A model generated the notes under the pieces. That model was not told the DNA's origin. It was given only the letters and a program-made list of their open reading frames with translations, and made no database searches. This document shows positions 12,674-23,322 of a stretch of 64,000 bases of DNA, piece by piece. The stretch is from NCBI GenBank assembly GCA_037976565.1, contig CP137683.1:13411699-13475698 (forward strand). Direction: 5' to 3'. The first letter of the stretch is position 1. Each line of letters opens with the position of its first letter. This DNA is from Mesocentrotus franciscanus. Its lineage: Eukaryota; Echinodermata; Echinoidea; Camarodonta; Strongylocentrotidae. The position numbers and the translations under genes are program-made.

Positions 12674-12758
12674 CCTATATCTCTCTCTCTCTCTGTCTCT
12701 CTTACTCATACTCTGTCTCTCCTCCTCTCTTGCTCTGTCTCTCCCCCTCTCTCTACCT
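12447..12758 (+). repeat. CT/CTGT microsatellite
   Basis: About 310 bp of TC dinucleotides interspersed with GTCT tetranucleotides. Long open frames over it are low-complexity Ser/Leu/Cys translations and not genes. Confidence 0.95.
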
Positions 12759-12759
12759 T

Positions 12760-13600
12760 AGTACATTGTCTTATTGCAATGAATTCAAGCCATTACTGCT
12801 CATGTCAAATCCTTAAAACCTGATATACTTCTGTGTGCATATTACTCTTTGTAGGCCAATAGGCGAATGATTTTATAAATCATATGTAAAGACAAACAAT
12901 TCAAGCAAAGAAAATAAAAATTTAACAAAAGAAACTCTCAACAAAATGTAAAATATCTTCATCTGCCCCTGGTGCAGTCAAATTTGTTTTTATCTTAGTT
13001 GTGAACTTTACTTTACTTTTTGTCAACAAATAGTCCAGTCATACAAGGATTTTTAGCTGACTGATTAAAATTCTTCTTTATCTTCATTACAACTTCAGTA
13101 GTACAAGTTCATCCTATAAAAGGCATTTTCTTTCCTCCTTTGTTTCTTCTATTTTTTTTTAACCACACCTTCTCTTGAACTTTCTGGAATTTCATATTAA
13201 ATTATTGCAGCTGGGATGTACATATCCTACATATTTAAAGAAATATAAAAACAATTTGATTGTTGAAACAAAGATTGAAATGTACAGCATGTATATATCA
13301 TCTCACACTTTGTGTGTGATTGAGAGAAGGAGAACCAAAAATATCCCCTTTCTAAAAAGATTTTAGGATTACTTCCATTTTAGAAGACAGAATAGAAGCC
13401 AGAAGAGCCAGAAGGGCATTACATATGTGTTCAATTATATGAATTGGCGCCTTTCTAGCTCCAATCAGACAATATGTCTTCCTAGAATGACAAAGAAACA
13501 AACAATTAAAGTTGATATTTATTACAGCTGTCGATAGAGAAACATTTTACAGTAATCCAACAAACACTTCTTTCTCTATTTCCCCCCCCCCCAAAAAAAA
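12760..13600. other. AT-rich non-coding stretch with one X palindrome
   Basis: An X-family palindrome lies at about 13401-13478 (GAGCCAGAAGGGCATTAC ... GGCGCCTTTCTAGCTCC). Otherwise no features are recognised. Confidence 0.45.
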
Positions 13601-13601
13601 A

Positions 13602-14055
13602 AAATGGCAATTCCAACTCCAAAAACATTAAATTGATCTAACACCCCATAAAAATACTATACATATATATGGCTATTTACTTGATATATGAGCTCTATCT
13701 TATATTGTCACTGACGACCACCGTGAGTCTTATAAATGCTGGACATTTCCTCTATAAATAGTAATTCAGCCCAGTAGTCTGCCCACTTAATGAATTAATT
13801 CTCAATTTTCATATCTTATTGATAACAAAAAATATGACAATTCTAACTCCAAAAACATTCAATTGATTCTAACACCCCCCAAAATACCACGCATAGATGT
13901 GGCTATTTACTTGATATATGAGCTCTATATTATATTGTCACTGATGACCACCGTGAGTCTTATATGCTGGACATTTCCTCTATAAATAGTAATTCCACCC
14001 CCAGTAGTCCACCCACTTAATGAATTAATTCTCAATTCTCATATCTTATTGAAAA
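13602..14055 (+). repeat. Two-copy tandem duplication, about 231-bp unit
   Basis: The copies start at about 13602 and 13832. Each holds CAATTCYAACTCCAAAAACAT, then TTTACTTGATATATGAGCTC, then GACCACCGTGAGTCTTATA, and ends CATATCTTATTGA. They are roughly 90% alike by eye. Confidence 0.85.
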
Positions 14056-14480
14056 TGATGTATGGTCGAGTCTCCACTTCTGGACTAGTTTTGGTTACAT
14101 TTTGACTGCCATAAATCAAATAAGCATAAAATTCTACTCCATGTAGTATAGCTAAAATGAAAATGATACAGGCCATTTGGGCAGACTGGATGCAAGGATG
14201 AATATTTCATTTAAATCGCTCATTCCCCTTTGCATATTTTGGGGGCCCTGCACGTCATGTTGCAATGAAAATTATGTTATGACTCATGATGCAATTTTGA
14301 TTTAAATGGGATCGCTAATCGCCCTCGGTTCTTACACCGAAACCTTGCAAACTCTCGTTTCCCCGCCTCCCACTCTCCCCTGCACTGTTTGAAAATGAGG
14401 AAAGATAATGTTGTTGTTGTAGACTTTGATATGGGCTTGCAGACAAGGGGTATGGAGAACAGTCTTTCCTGGTCTTAAAG
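14056..14480. other. Non-repetitive island, possible regulatory DNA
   Basis: Sequence unlike the surrounding repeats, with balanced composition and homeobox/AP-1-like words (TGACTCATGATGCAA near 14280). No open frame with splice sites was found. A regulatory role is only a guess. Confidence 0.25.
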
Positions 14481-14489
14481 GAGAATGAT

Positions 14490-14605
14490 CAGCTGAGAGC
14501 AGGAAGGAAGTTAGCTTTATAAACTTTTACAAAGACTTAATGCCCTTCTTGCCCTCAACATACAATGTATCGTCTGCTTGGAGCCGGAAGGGCGTTAACT
14601 CTGTC
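14490..14605. repeat. X palindromes: one whole, one left half
   Basis: 14490-14556 is a diverged X palindrome. 14573-14605 is the left half of a second (GGAGCCGGAAGGGCGTTAAC), cut at its internal TTAA by the MITE at 14610. Its right half resumes at 14991-15035. Confidence 0.75.
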
Positions 14606-14609
14606 TTAA

Positions 14610-14986
14610 AGGGATCTGGTAACTTTGTCTCAGATTCTTAAACAAAATCCTGGATTTAGCTCATGCTGCAATGATAATTAGAAACCTTTAGGTCAGTCAG
14701 GAACCCCATGACTTTTACGAGCCGATTGCCTGTCTGATTATCAAGATATTTATGATTGGAAATCGAAACCAAATTTTGCGTTTTCCTAACGGTTTTCATA
14801 ACACTACATTCTATTGGGGAAAACGAGTAAGGTATAACCGGTCACTCAAAGATTTTTACTTTTTTGAGGCACTTCTTGATCATTTTGAAGCGCGATTTTT
14901 TTTAGGGCTTTAATATTACACCATATCACAGACACTGATAACAGGTAGGCTGTGCATCTCAGATTTAACATTGTTAAACGATGCCT
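14610..14986 (+). mobile_element. TTAA-flanked MITE family A, copy 1
   Basis: Ends AGGGATCTGGTAACTTTG and AACGATGCCT are flanked by TTAA (14606-14609, 14987-14990). It lies inside an X palindrome whose intact copies have a single TTAA at that point. 377 bp, non-coding. Related copies are at 19177-19556 and 22094-22473. Confidence 0.9.
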
Positions 14987-15196
14987 TTAAAGTACATGAG
15001 CTAACGCCCTTCTGGCTCATAACAGACAATATTTTCTTTAAGTTCTTCTAGACTTGTTCCTTTGCAGGAAGTCTGTTATCAGTATCAATCACATGACCAA
15101 AATAGAAAAAATGATAACCTTTCGTCTTTCTCTTGATAACCCCTGACCCTTTCCATACTAACATGACAAAATATGTTTAAAGGTATATATGGAGTA

Positions 15197-15695
15197 CCGT
15201 AAATCTCCGTGTATAAGACGCACCTGTGTATAAGACGCACCCCTATTTTTTGGGCCAAGAAAACAAAAAAAAAAAAAAAATTTTTTTTTTTTTTTGCAGC
15301 AAGCCAGGTCTGTGTTAAAAAAACCCACGCGGGGAAGGACTTTCATTTAACTGCGAGGTGCAGTTGAAGGCGCCGATTTGTGCTTATGAACTTGTCACAA
15401 ATAATAGTAACAATGTTGTTTTTTAGAAGAATGTGTAAGATCATTAATGTAAATTAAAAACAGTAGAGGACCTATGATAGGACCTTGTGGTATGCCATGT
15501 GTAATAGAAGAAAAATTGGAGGAATTATTATTATAAACTACATATTGAGATCTATTAGAAAGATTACTTTCAAACCAAGATGACAGACAAATTTGAGTGT
15601 TGTTCTAGTTTCCGAGTAGTGAGTCAACACACCGATTACTGAGCTGGGAGACATTGCCAGGCATAGTGCCAGGATGGAGGGGCATAAATCGAAAC

Positions 15696-15740
<45 letters not shown>

Positions 15741-15821
15741 GTACCTGTGTATAAGACGCACCCCCGACTTTCAAATTTTTTCGGCGGCAAAAAAGTGCGC
15801 CTTATACACGGAGATTTACGG
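15197..15821. mobile_element. 625-bp TA-flanked element, GTATAAGACGCAC-type ends
   Basis: Perfect terminal inverted repeats CCGTAAATCTCCGTGTATAA / TTATACACGGAGATTTACGG, with TA at 15195-15196 and 15822-15823. Subterminal GTATAAGACGCACC is repeated at both ends. Poly-A/T (15267-15295) and (TA)n (15706-15731) tracts sit inside, together with a LINE reverse-transcriptase fragment. The ends resemble pogo/Tigger-type MITEs by memory. Confidence 0.85.
15412..15603 (-). pseudogene. LINE reverse-transcriptase fragment (about 60 residues)
   Basis: Read on the minus strand, this stretch encodes an open segment containing WFESNLSNRSQYV, then GIPQGPIIGPLLFLIYINDL. The second block matches the conserved PQGS-x-LGPLLFLIYINDL region of non-LTR (Jockey/CR1-like) reverse transcriptases; the canonical Ser after PQG is Pro here. 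The segment ends at a TGA about 15 residues later, before the YADD catalytic box, so it is a dead fragment. It sits between the inverted ends of the 625-bp TA-flanked element, so it was either captured by that element or the element formed around it. It has no start codon context. Confidence 0.88.
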
Positions 15822-15980
15822 TATAAATTTCCAATTAGACTTATTCCTTTGCAGGAAGTCTGTTATCAATATCAATCACATGACCAAAATCAAATGATAA
15901 TCTTTCGTCTTTCTCGTGATAACCCCTGACCCTTTCCATACTAGTAAGATGACAAAATATGTTTAAAAGTATTGAGTATA

Positions 15981-16490
15981 AATTTCCAATTATCAATCAC
16001 ATATGTGTGTATGTTCTGCTTTGTTATAGCCATGGTAAGTTGTATGAAGAGTTGTATTTCATGTACAGTGCATATTATATTTGTCGTTTCATGTGATCAA
16101 ATACAATTGATTTTATTGATTAATCAATTGATCAATTGATAAAATTTGTTTAAAAAACAAAAACATGTGTGCCTGGCAGAAAGACATTAGCAGGAGGCAT
16201 TCCTAGTGTATCAGGAATTTACCAGAAAATCTCTTCTGGTAGGCACACAATGATATTTGTAATCTCTTACGCAACATACAAGTAGACGTTCATCAATTGC
16301 CTTTAAATTTGTAGCACCCTTCTCAATTAATGCAGGTAATAGCCCAGTACTGTCCAAATTGTAAGAGTATAATCATGAATAGGTTTTATGTGTGTTAAAT
16401 GTATTTTGCCCTTACTTCAATTAGTGTACAATCAGAAAAGCAGAAAAATAAATGGTTTATCTTTACAGGATATTCAACTGTGTAATGGAC
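15981..16490. other. Non-coding stretch with an 87-bp palindrome
   Basis: 16164-16250 forms a hairpin with arms TGTGTGCCTGGCAGAAA and TTCTGGTAGGCACACA. ATCAATTGAT repeats occur at 16115-16140. Confidence 0.5.
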
Positions 16491-17480
16491 AAATGAGCAA
16501 CCGTGCAGCACGAGCAGGCCTATGTTTTTGTGGCACCGGGCGAGAAATCAATTGGGCAGTTATATATGGCAGCTTTTAGATTAACTCACCCTCTTTGTAG
16601 GGATCATGTAGCCAGTGGTCGGGGGAGTATGGGGTATGACGTCTGGTCGTCTCCAGCCGATAGCAGCCATATTCCAGACTCTACGATCCAGGTAAAATGG
16701 GAGGGTTGTCTTTACCTTAGGCACCCTGTATAAATTCCTTGGACAACACTGTCAGAAAAAAAAGATACGAGGATGCTGGGAGACGGGGATGAGTCGCTTT
16801 GCGATGGCCGCAGCGCCGGCGATCACCAGATAATCGAGCAGGAGCGAGTCAGTGTGGAAGATAAATGGGATTCCCTACTGCTACAGTTGATCCGAAGATG
16901 CCTGTGTGCATAAGAACGTCAGCTGACGTCTAGACGACTTGTAGTCAGAGCGTACGTCCGGCAGCAAACACGGGATGGGCGTCCAAGCAGTCCCTTTAAA
17001 ATTCTTCCTCAACAACACACGCGTTACATAACCAGCATGTCGGAGAGAGAACTGTTCCTTGTTAATGACGTCCCACCAAAGTGAAGCGAACAGGCATGTC
17101 CCGGCTCTCAGCAAGCAGGAGAGTTTTTTAATACAGGCAGAGCTGCGATGCTAGCTTGCCAAGCTATGACAGTCAAACTGTGGAATGCTTGCCGGTTTCT
17201 CTCCCACCACGGATGAATACCCGTCGATGTCGACAGTGGAGTGGGTGAGAGATGAGAGGAGAGGAGAGTGAGAGAGAGAAATGGAGAGAGAGAGAGCAAG
17301 ACCGATCAGCCGTGGGACACAGCTAGCACTCATGCAGGTATGCGTTCACCGTACAGCCGCTGCTTGCTCCACTATAGCTCATATAAACACAGATTTCCTC
17401 AAACAGTCAGCTGATTTTTATACAATTCTAAGGGACGCCCTGAGAAAACACACCCCACGAACCTAAACCATCACATGTGT
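16490..17480. promoter_or_regulatory. Non-repetitive GC-richer island, possible promoter or 5' exon
   Basis: Unlike the AT-rich surroundings, this 1 kb is GC-richer, contains many CpG dinucleotides and has no TE ends. It holds GGAGACGGGGATGAGTCGC, two TGACGTC-like CRE words (about 16925 and 17070) and a GA-rich tract (17235-17300). Donor-like GTs exist on the plus strand (CCAG|GTAAAA near 16690, GCAG|GTATGC near 17337) and on the minus strand (AAG|GTAAAG near 16708). No convincing coding frame joins them. It may be an alternative promoter/5'UTR of the minus-strand gene whose coding exons are at 55.1 and 61.3 kb, or of an unseen plus-strand gene. Confidence 0.3.
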
Positions 17481-19140
17481 GTATATGTAAGTATACACAA
17501 TCAGCTCATCTCCACCTTACTGCTATCTGTCTGTCCATTTGTTTGGGGTAGGTAGCCATAGGTTAGTCGGGTCTGTCAGGGATAGAACCTAACCAGACTT
17601 TGACCCATAGGGATATAAAATCTCAGATCTTGAGATATTTCGTCACATTCCTTCACCCCAAACGGTTCACACCTAGGTCCCTATATGACCCACTTTTCCA
17701 TTTGACTTGAAACCGACTCAAGAAAATAGTCTTCTCTCATTTCATGTAATTGTCTCACAGACTTTAGGTTAGGTATCAGAAATGGGAGAGGAATTGCAGT
17801 GAATGTCTGCATACAGGGTGGGGTCTGTTGGTATATTTCAAGCCTAAAAAACGGGGAAGATGATTGCATTAGGGGTGTATTTCTGACCAAAGGGCCTCAC
17901 CAATCTGCATATCTAGCTCATAAATGGCACGGTAATCCCAAGTGCACACAGAACTTATAAACACACAGGCAGCCAGCACACAGACATGAGTTGCCTCCGT
18001 GTGCGCTGTGCTTTTCGCATGCCAGCACTCACTCAGACACAGAAAAAAGGGGGCGTGGCACCTCCCAATGCAGCACATGCTTTAATAGCTAGTCTCTGCT
18101 CAGAGCTTCTTCGATGAGAATCAATCGAGTGTTTCGATATTAAAACCAGTTCATTAATAGTCATAACACAAAATACAAATTGTTCATATTATATTGACAA
18201 TGAAAATGCTTGAATAACTAACTTGCTTCAATAAATTCTCCAATCTATCTGCAGTACAATATTGATTATTTCATAGTTTTCATTTTGGGTCTAAAATAAT
18301 AAACTATGCATGTCCAGAAGAATGGATGAAACCTACAAACTAGATCAAGTCATTATGGGGTCCACACCTAAACATTCCAATCTCCTTATTCTATTGTATA
18401 CCTTGCATAAAAGTACAAAATTGACTACCAGACACTGCAGGCCATTGATTCGGTTTTGTATAGGGCTGTTCACAAATGTACACAACTATCATGAAAGTCT
18501 GTATCCCAAACCCTTAAAATACACATATCAATCCATCAGCTCCAGTTATTTCAATTTAATAATCAATGTATATATACCTAGCATTCATTCAGTGCTATAA
18601 CAGATAAGCCTCAGGCTAATTTGAAGTCATTAAAACGTAGGTATTATATGAGGAAGAATGCATGGATTCAGAGGCGTATGTAAAGGGTCCATTCTGAACC
18701 CACCTGTGTATTAATCTAAATCCAGTTCGTAACTCAAGGGGAAGAGATTATCTGCTTTGACTGAATTCCTGATACCCCAAAAATGTCCATGAAACAACAA
18801 AAGAGGGGGTAAATGGCCAGGTTAATCATCTTCTCAATGACATCTCGCTTTTTCTGAGGTTTGGTTTCACAAACAAACTCAAATTCCTAGGTACAAAGTG
18901 TCCTTCTTTAGAAATAATGGTAAGTACCGAAAGAAATTCATGAACTAAAACAGCCATTGTGTCCTGTTGAATAACTCTGATTGAAGCACTACAGTAGTAG
19001 CAGCTTCATAATATTTTCATTAAAAGAGCTTTTTTATACCATCAACTTTTGTACCTCATTGGAAATGAGCTAATTATCAGCTTTCATGATGGGTTATTCT
19101 GTCACGGTATATATTTTTTTTCTTCTCAATCTTACACCAT
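17481..19140. other. Non-coding stretch
   Basis: No exon, RNA gene or element ends recognised. Open frames of 60-96 codons are AT-rich and lack coding composition. Confidence 0.4.
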
Positions 19141-19176
19141 CTGTACAGAGCCAGAAGGTTGTGAACTCAGTGTTAA

Positions 19177-19556
19177 AGGCATCCGGTAACTTTGTCAGAT
19201 TCTGAAACAAAATCCTGGATTTAGCTCATGCTGCAATGATAATTAGAAACCTTTAGGTCAGTCAGGAAACCCCATGACTTTTACAAGCCAATCGCCTGTC
19301 TGATTATCAAGATATTTATGATTGGAAATCGAAACCAAATTTTGCGTTTTCCTAACGGTTTTCATAACACTACAGTCTATTGGGGAAAACGAGTACGGTT
19401 AAACCGGTCACTCAAAGATTTGTACTTTTTTGAGGCACTTCTTGATCATTTTGAAGCGCGATTTTTTTTTTTAGGGCTTCAATATTACACCATATCACAG
19501 ACACTGATAACACGTAGGGCCGTGCATCTCAGATTTAACATTGTTGAACGATGCCT
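19177..19556 (+). mobile_element. TTAA-flanked MITE family A, copy 2
   Basis: Near-identical over most of its length to 14610-14986, flanked by TTAA at 19173-19176 and 19557-19560. Its left flank (GAGCCAGAAGG...CTCAGTG) is the left half of an X palindrome, so it also entered X at TTAA. The right half of that X copy is missing and is followed instead by a fragment of the CAGTCAAACCTG MITE (19563-19590). Confidence 0.9.
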
Positions 19557-19590
19557 TTAAGTATACAGTCAAACCTGCTTTAGTGACCAT

Positions 19591-19930
19591 AATAATAATT
19601 CAAAAAATCCTTTTTATCTCTTATACAACATATTAACAGATCAAATTGGTACAAAAATATATTTTTAATTTTGTGTGGAGAGAAATCATAATGCAGTATC
19701 TCAAATTTTAATTAATAATAAAGTACAGAAGAAAAAAGAAAGGGTCTGATTACAAAGCCTAATATGGGTTACATGTAATCTACATGCAAATATGCGAGAC
19801 TCACATCCATGGTGCTGCTTTTACTGATCAATAAATCCATTAACAGATTAACTTAACAGCATATACACTTTAATATACAGCTACATGGACATTAGTCAAC
19901 ATATTATATCACCTTTGTCTACCACTATCC
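19591..19930. other. AT-rich non-coding stretch
   Basis: Nothing recognised. Confidence 0.4.
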
Positions 19931-19937
19931 TTTTCCA

Positions 19938-20455
19938 TTCTCTCTCTCTCTCTCTGCCCCCCCCCCCATTCTCTTTCTCTATATGTCTGTCTCTGTCCCC
20001 TCACACTCTGTATGTTTGTCTATTTTCTGTCCATCTCTGCCCATCCCCTCTCCATCTCTTTATGAATAACCAAAATGAATTTTATCCCTCTCTATCTCTC
20101 ACTATATCATGCACTCTCTCTCTCTTTCTCTCTCTTTCGTTCTCATCTTCTTATTCATTTAAAGTAATCCCATCTCTCTTATCCATCATCTTTTTCACCT
20201 CTCTCTTGTTGTTGACCCCCCCCCCTTCTAACTCTCTCTCTCTCTCTCTCTATTTCCTCTTTGTTCTATTTTTCCTTATCCCTCATCTTCCCTCATTATC
20301 TATATCTGTCTCTCTCATATCTCTCTACCTCTACCTCCTCCTCTGAACATTTCCCTATCTTTCAATTTCTTTCTATCCCTCTATCTTCTTTCTTCTCCAC
20401 TCTTCTCTCTCCCCCTCCTCTCTCTCTCTCTCTGCTTGCTATGCTTTGTCTCTCC
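19938..20455 (+). repeat. CT-rich low-complexity region
   Basis: Interrupted TC/TCTCC repeats with two C-tracts. The 153-residue open frame over it is Ser/Leu/Pro low complexity and is not a gene. Confidence 0.9.
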
Positions 20456-21060
20456 TCCTTAAGGAACAAATCCTGCAAGCTAAATATCAGAAGTCCTAAT
20501 TACAGTTCATGAAAAGTTCTTGTACACATGAACAAATCTCGTGAGCGAGACCTAGGGACAAACTCCAAAAGCGTTCTCATAAACTTTGATCAGCTAATAC
20601 CAGTTATACACCTTTCACAACTACTAAATCATTCCTACAGTTGTAAAACCCCTTCTATGCATGCATATTAAACAGTCTTGCTACAGTAGTGATACCCCGT
20701 TCACACTCGAACACTATTCTAGATGGGGCAGTGATATTGTTCTTACACACAGCTTGAGGAAACGCTCAGTATTGAGTGATCACGCTTCCGCATCTCTGTG
20801 ATCCTCTTTTGCACCGTCCAAGGTCACTCCGCGCACTCACATGCAATCGTGCATAACACTTAACCCTATAAAGAAATCCCAACTCCTTGTCACACAACTC
20901 TTTAACCTCTGCATTCGATGCCATTGGTGAACTTTGTATTTGGGTGGTGAAGTCAGTGAAAGTGATAAATACAAAGAAGTGTGTGAAAGATTGACCACAG
21001 CTTTTTCAAACATGTCAGTCTGCAGGCTTTCTACAAAATTATCAGAGGGTTCACATGACT
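20456..21060. other. Non-repetitive stretch, unassigned
   Basis: Mixed composition around 20690-20900 with several CpG-containing words. No splice-supported frame is seen. Confidence 0.35.
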
Positions 21061-21335
21061 GACATTGTCAGTCCCATGGGCTGTAGAAGTGGTCAGTCTT
21101 GTGGGCCTTCGGTCTAGTGTGCTGTTGGTCTCATGGGCTGTCAGTGTCATAGGCTGGAGGACCTGTCAGTCTTGTGGGCTGCCGGTCTCGTCTTGCCGTC
21201 GGCCTAGGGTGCTGTTGGTCTCATGTGCTGTTGGTCTAGGGGGTTATTGGTCTTGTGGGCTGTCAGTCTCGTAGGCCATCGGTCTCGTATGATGTCGGTC
21301 TCATGGGCTGTCAGTGTCGTGGGCTGCTGGTCTAC
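21061..21335 (+). repeat. GT-rich minisatellite
   Basis: Degenerate repeats of a unit of about 15 bp (GTCTCATGGGCTGTCGG-like, alternating GTCAGT/GTTGGT). Open frames of 69-80 residues across it are by-products. Confidence 0.85.
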
Positions 21336-21972
21336 CAGAATATCCCACTTCAAAGGCCCCTCTCCAATTTACAGAGAAGCACTATTAAAAAGCTTCAAAA
21401 CTAAACATCTCACTAAGTCCACATCTCCTGCAGATTTAAAGGTCTCTGATGATGGAGGAATGTGAATATGAACAGGGACACTTTAAGAGCTAGTCCTATC
21501 GCTCAGATCAGAACACCAACAAATCTTCATTCATACATGATGCTGTTAACCCCCCCCCCCCTAAAAAAAGCAAAATAAGTCCATTTTACATTTTAAATAA
21601 ATAGCAAGGGGGTTGGTAAAATGTAGCTGCATGCAACAAAGCCCCCTTAAATGGCATACTTAGAGAAGTTCCATATCTGTATGTAATAGTCAAATAAACA
21701 TGCATTATTTCATTAGATTTTGCTGCCGTGGTCTTTACTTTGGAAGTTTACAGCGTCGTGTGATGATGAGGCTTACTTTTCAGTAACACTATTAGCCCTC
21801 GCATGTGAACACCCCTATAAGCTGGGGCCAAAACTAATAAGTGATTTGACACAAGGCATCCATTTAGCACGTTGGTAACATAAGATCGAGCCCAACTTCG
21901 GTCCCTCTCTGTTCACAAGTCTACCACCGAATAAACATATTAAAGGGTCTTCAGGAGTTGCTTTAACCTGCA
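21336..21972. other. Non-coding stretch
   Basis: Includes a C-tract (21550-21561). No gene or element ends recognised. Confidence 0.4.
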
Positions 21973-22556
21973 TGTCGACTACTGGATTCTCTCACTCCCA
22001 TAGGCTTAATACAAGGAGCACTCGGTTCCAGCAGGTAATGGGTTAATGTTATAAAATGAAATTTCAATTAAAAAAAAAAAAAAACACAATTAAAGGCATC
22101 GTTTAACAATGTTAAATCTGAGATGCACGGCCCTACGTGTTATCAGTGTCTGTGATATGGTGTAATATTGAAGCCCTAAAAAAAAAAATTGCGCTTCAAA
22201 ATGATCAAGAAGTGCCTCAAAAAAGTAAAAATCTTTGAGTGACCGGTTTTACCATACTCGTTTTCCCAATAGACTGTAATGTTATGAAAACCGTTAGGAA
22301 AACGCAAAATTTGGTTTTGATTTCCAATCATAAATATATCGAGATAATCAGACAGTCGACTGGCTTGTAAAAGTCATGGGGTTCCTGACTGACCAAGGTT
22401 TATAATTATCATTGCAGCATGAGCTAAATCCAGGATTTTGTTTCAGAATCTGAGACAAAGTTACCCAATCCCTTTAACCCATTGCCTACAGGAACCAGGT
22501 GGTCCCTGTATCAAGCCTATGGAAATGAGAGAATTCAGTATTTAATGGGTTAATAA
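21973..22556. mobile_element. Palindromic repeat Y split by a MITE
   Basis: 21973-22045 and 22474-22556 are mutual inverse copies (CAGGTAATGGGTTAA versus TTAACCCATTGCCTACAGG; both continue through ATGGGAGTGAGAGAAT / GAAATGAGAGAATTCAGTA-like sequence). The MITE at 22094-22473 lies between them. Another Y copy is at 61673-61736. Confidence 0.7.
22094..22473 (-). mobile_element. TTAA-flanked MITE family A, copy 3 (reverse)
   Basis: Reverse-orientation copy of 19177-19556, with TTAA at 22090-22093 and 22474-22477. 380 bp, non-coding. Confidence 0.9.
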
Positions 22557-22572
22557 ACTGAATATTCAATGT

Positions 22573-22832
22573 AGAGGTGCTGTGGTCTAGCGGATAAGTC
22601 ACTGGACTGCGGATCACAAGCTTTGGGGTTCAAAACCCAACATGGTACAAATGTCCTTTTGCAAGACATTTATTTAATCTACATATTTGCCACTCTCCAC
22701 CCAGGTTTAAATGGGTACCTGATATGCTTGAGCACTAGTCACTTTGGCAGCTCGGCTTTAACCGGGGTGACATTAGAAGCCCCATGAGAGTCACAGCATG
22801 ACGGATATACATGTATGCGCTATACAAAAACA
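22573..22832 (+). mobile_element. tRNA-derived SINE, copy 1
   Basis: The head resembles a tRNA: an A-box-like TGGTCTAGCGGATAAG and a degenerate B box GGGTTCAAAACCC. The body shares AATGTCCTTTTGCAAG and GCCACTCTCC with the copy at 47589. The tail has GCGCTATACAAA. It is not a functional tRNA, since the B box is degenerate and no acceptor stem closes. Confidence 0.8.
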
Positions 22833-23116
22833 GAACTATTATTAATACAGTTAAATGATATCAGTTAAACAATTTTGGGAGAAATTGTAATATGAGAAAA
22901 AAAGATTTGATGATTGAGCTAATGGTCTCAACCCATATGTATTATTACACTGTCTCCTGTGCTTTGCAGTGTGGTCCAAACTTTTCAGCTTTTTCTAGTT
23001 ATATTTCGACTATGAGGGCATTTTTACTATGCTAATTTTCAAAACTGATGTACAAAGAAAGCGAAAGCTCACAGATTATTTTTCATCTTGACCAAAACTC
23101 AAATTTCTCTTAAACA
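22833..23116. other. Non-coding stretch
   Basis: Nothing recognised. Confidence 0.4.
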
Positions 23117-23120
23117 TTAA

Positions 23121-23318
23121 AGCCCCACTGCACTACTTGTAGCTAGTTTGGCCAGGAGGGATTATACCTCCCAGCGTGGTCACTAACAGGTGGTTATCTC
23201 ATCAACTCAGCTCCCAATTAACATAAGAAAAAGAGGATCATGGGGGACCAACGGGCACCGCTTAGGCATTGTTTTCTATATAGAGGGAGCAAGTAGCTAC
23301 AAGTAGTGCAGTGGGGCT
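23121..23318. mobile_element. 198-bp MITE with TTAA flanks
   Basis: Ends AGCCCCACTGCACTACTTGT and its inverse ACAAGTAGTGCAGTGGGGCT are perfect, continuing into GTAGCTA / TAGCTAC. TTAA at 23117-23120 and 23319-23322. Confidence 0.9.
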
Positions 23319-23322
23319 TTAA

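Larger units (their letters stand above)
15041..15980 (+). repeat. Direct duplication flanking a TA element
   Basis: 15041-15180 and 15833-15980 share CCTTTGCAGGAAGTCTGTTATCA..., TCACATGACCAAAAT, and TAACCCCTGACCCTTTCCA. The element at 15197-15821 lies between the two copies. Confidence 0.85.

Noticed and set aside
22573..22650. Possible functional tRNA gene
   Set aside because: A and B boxes are present but stems do not close, and the body continues as a SINE shared with 47589.
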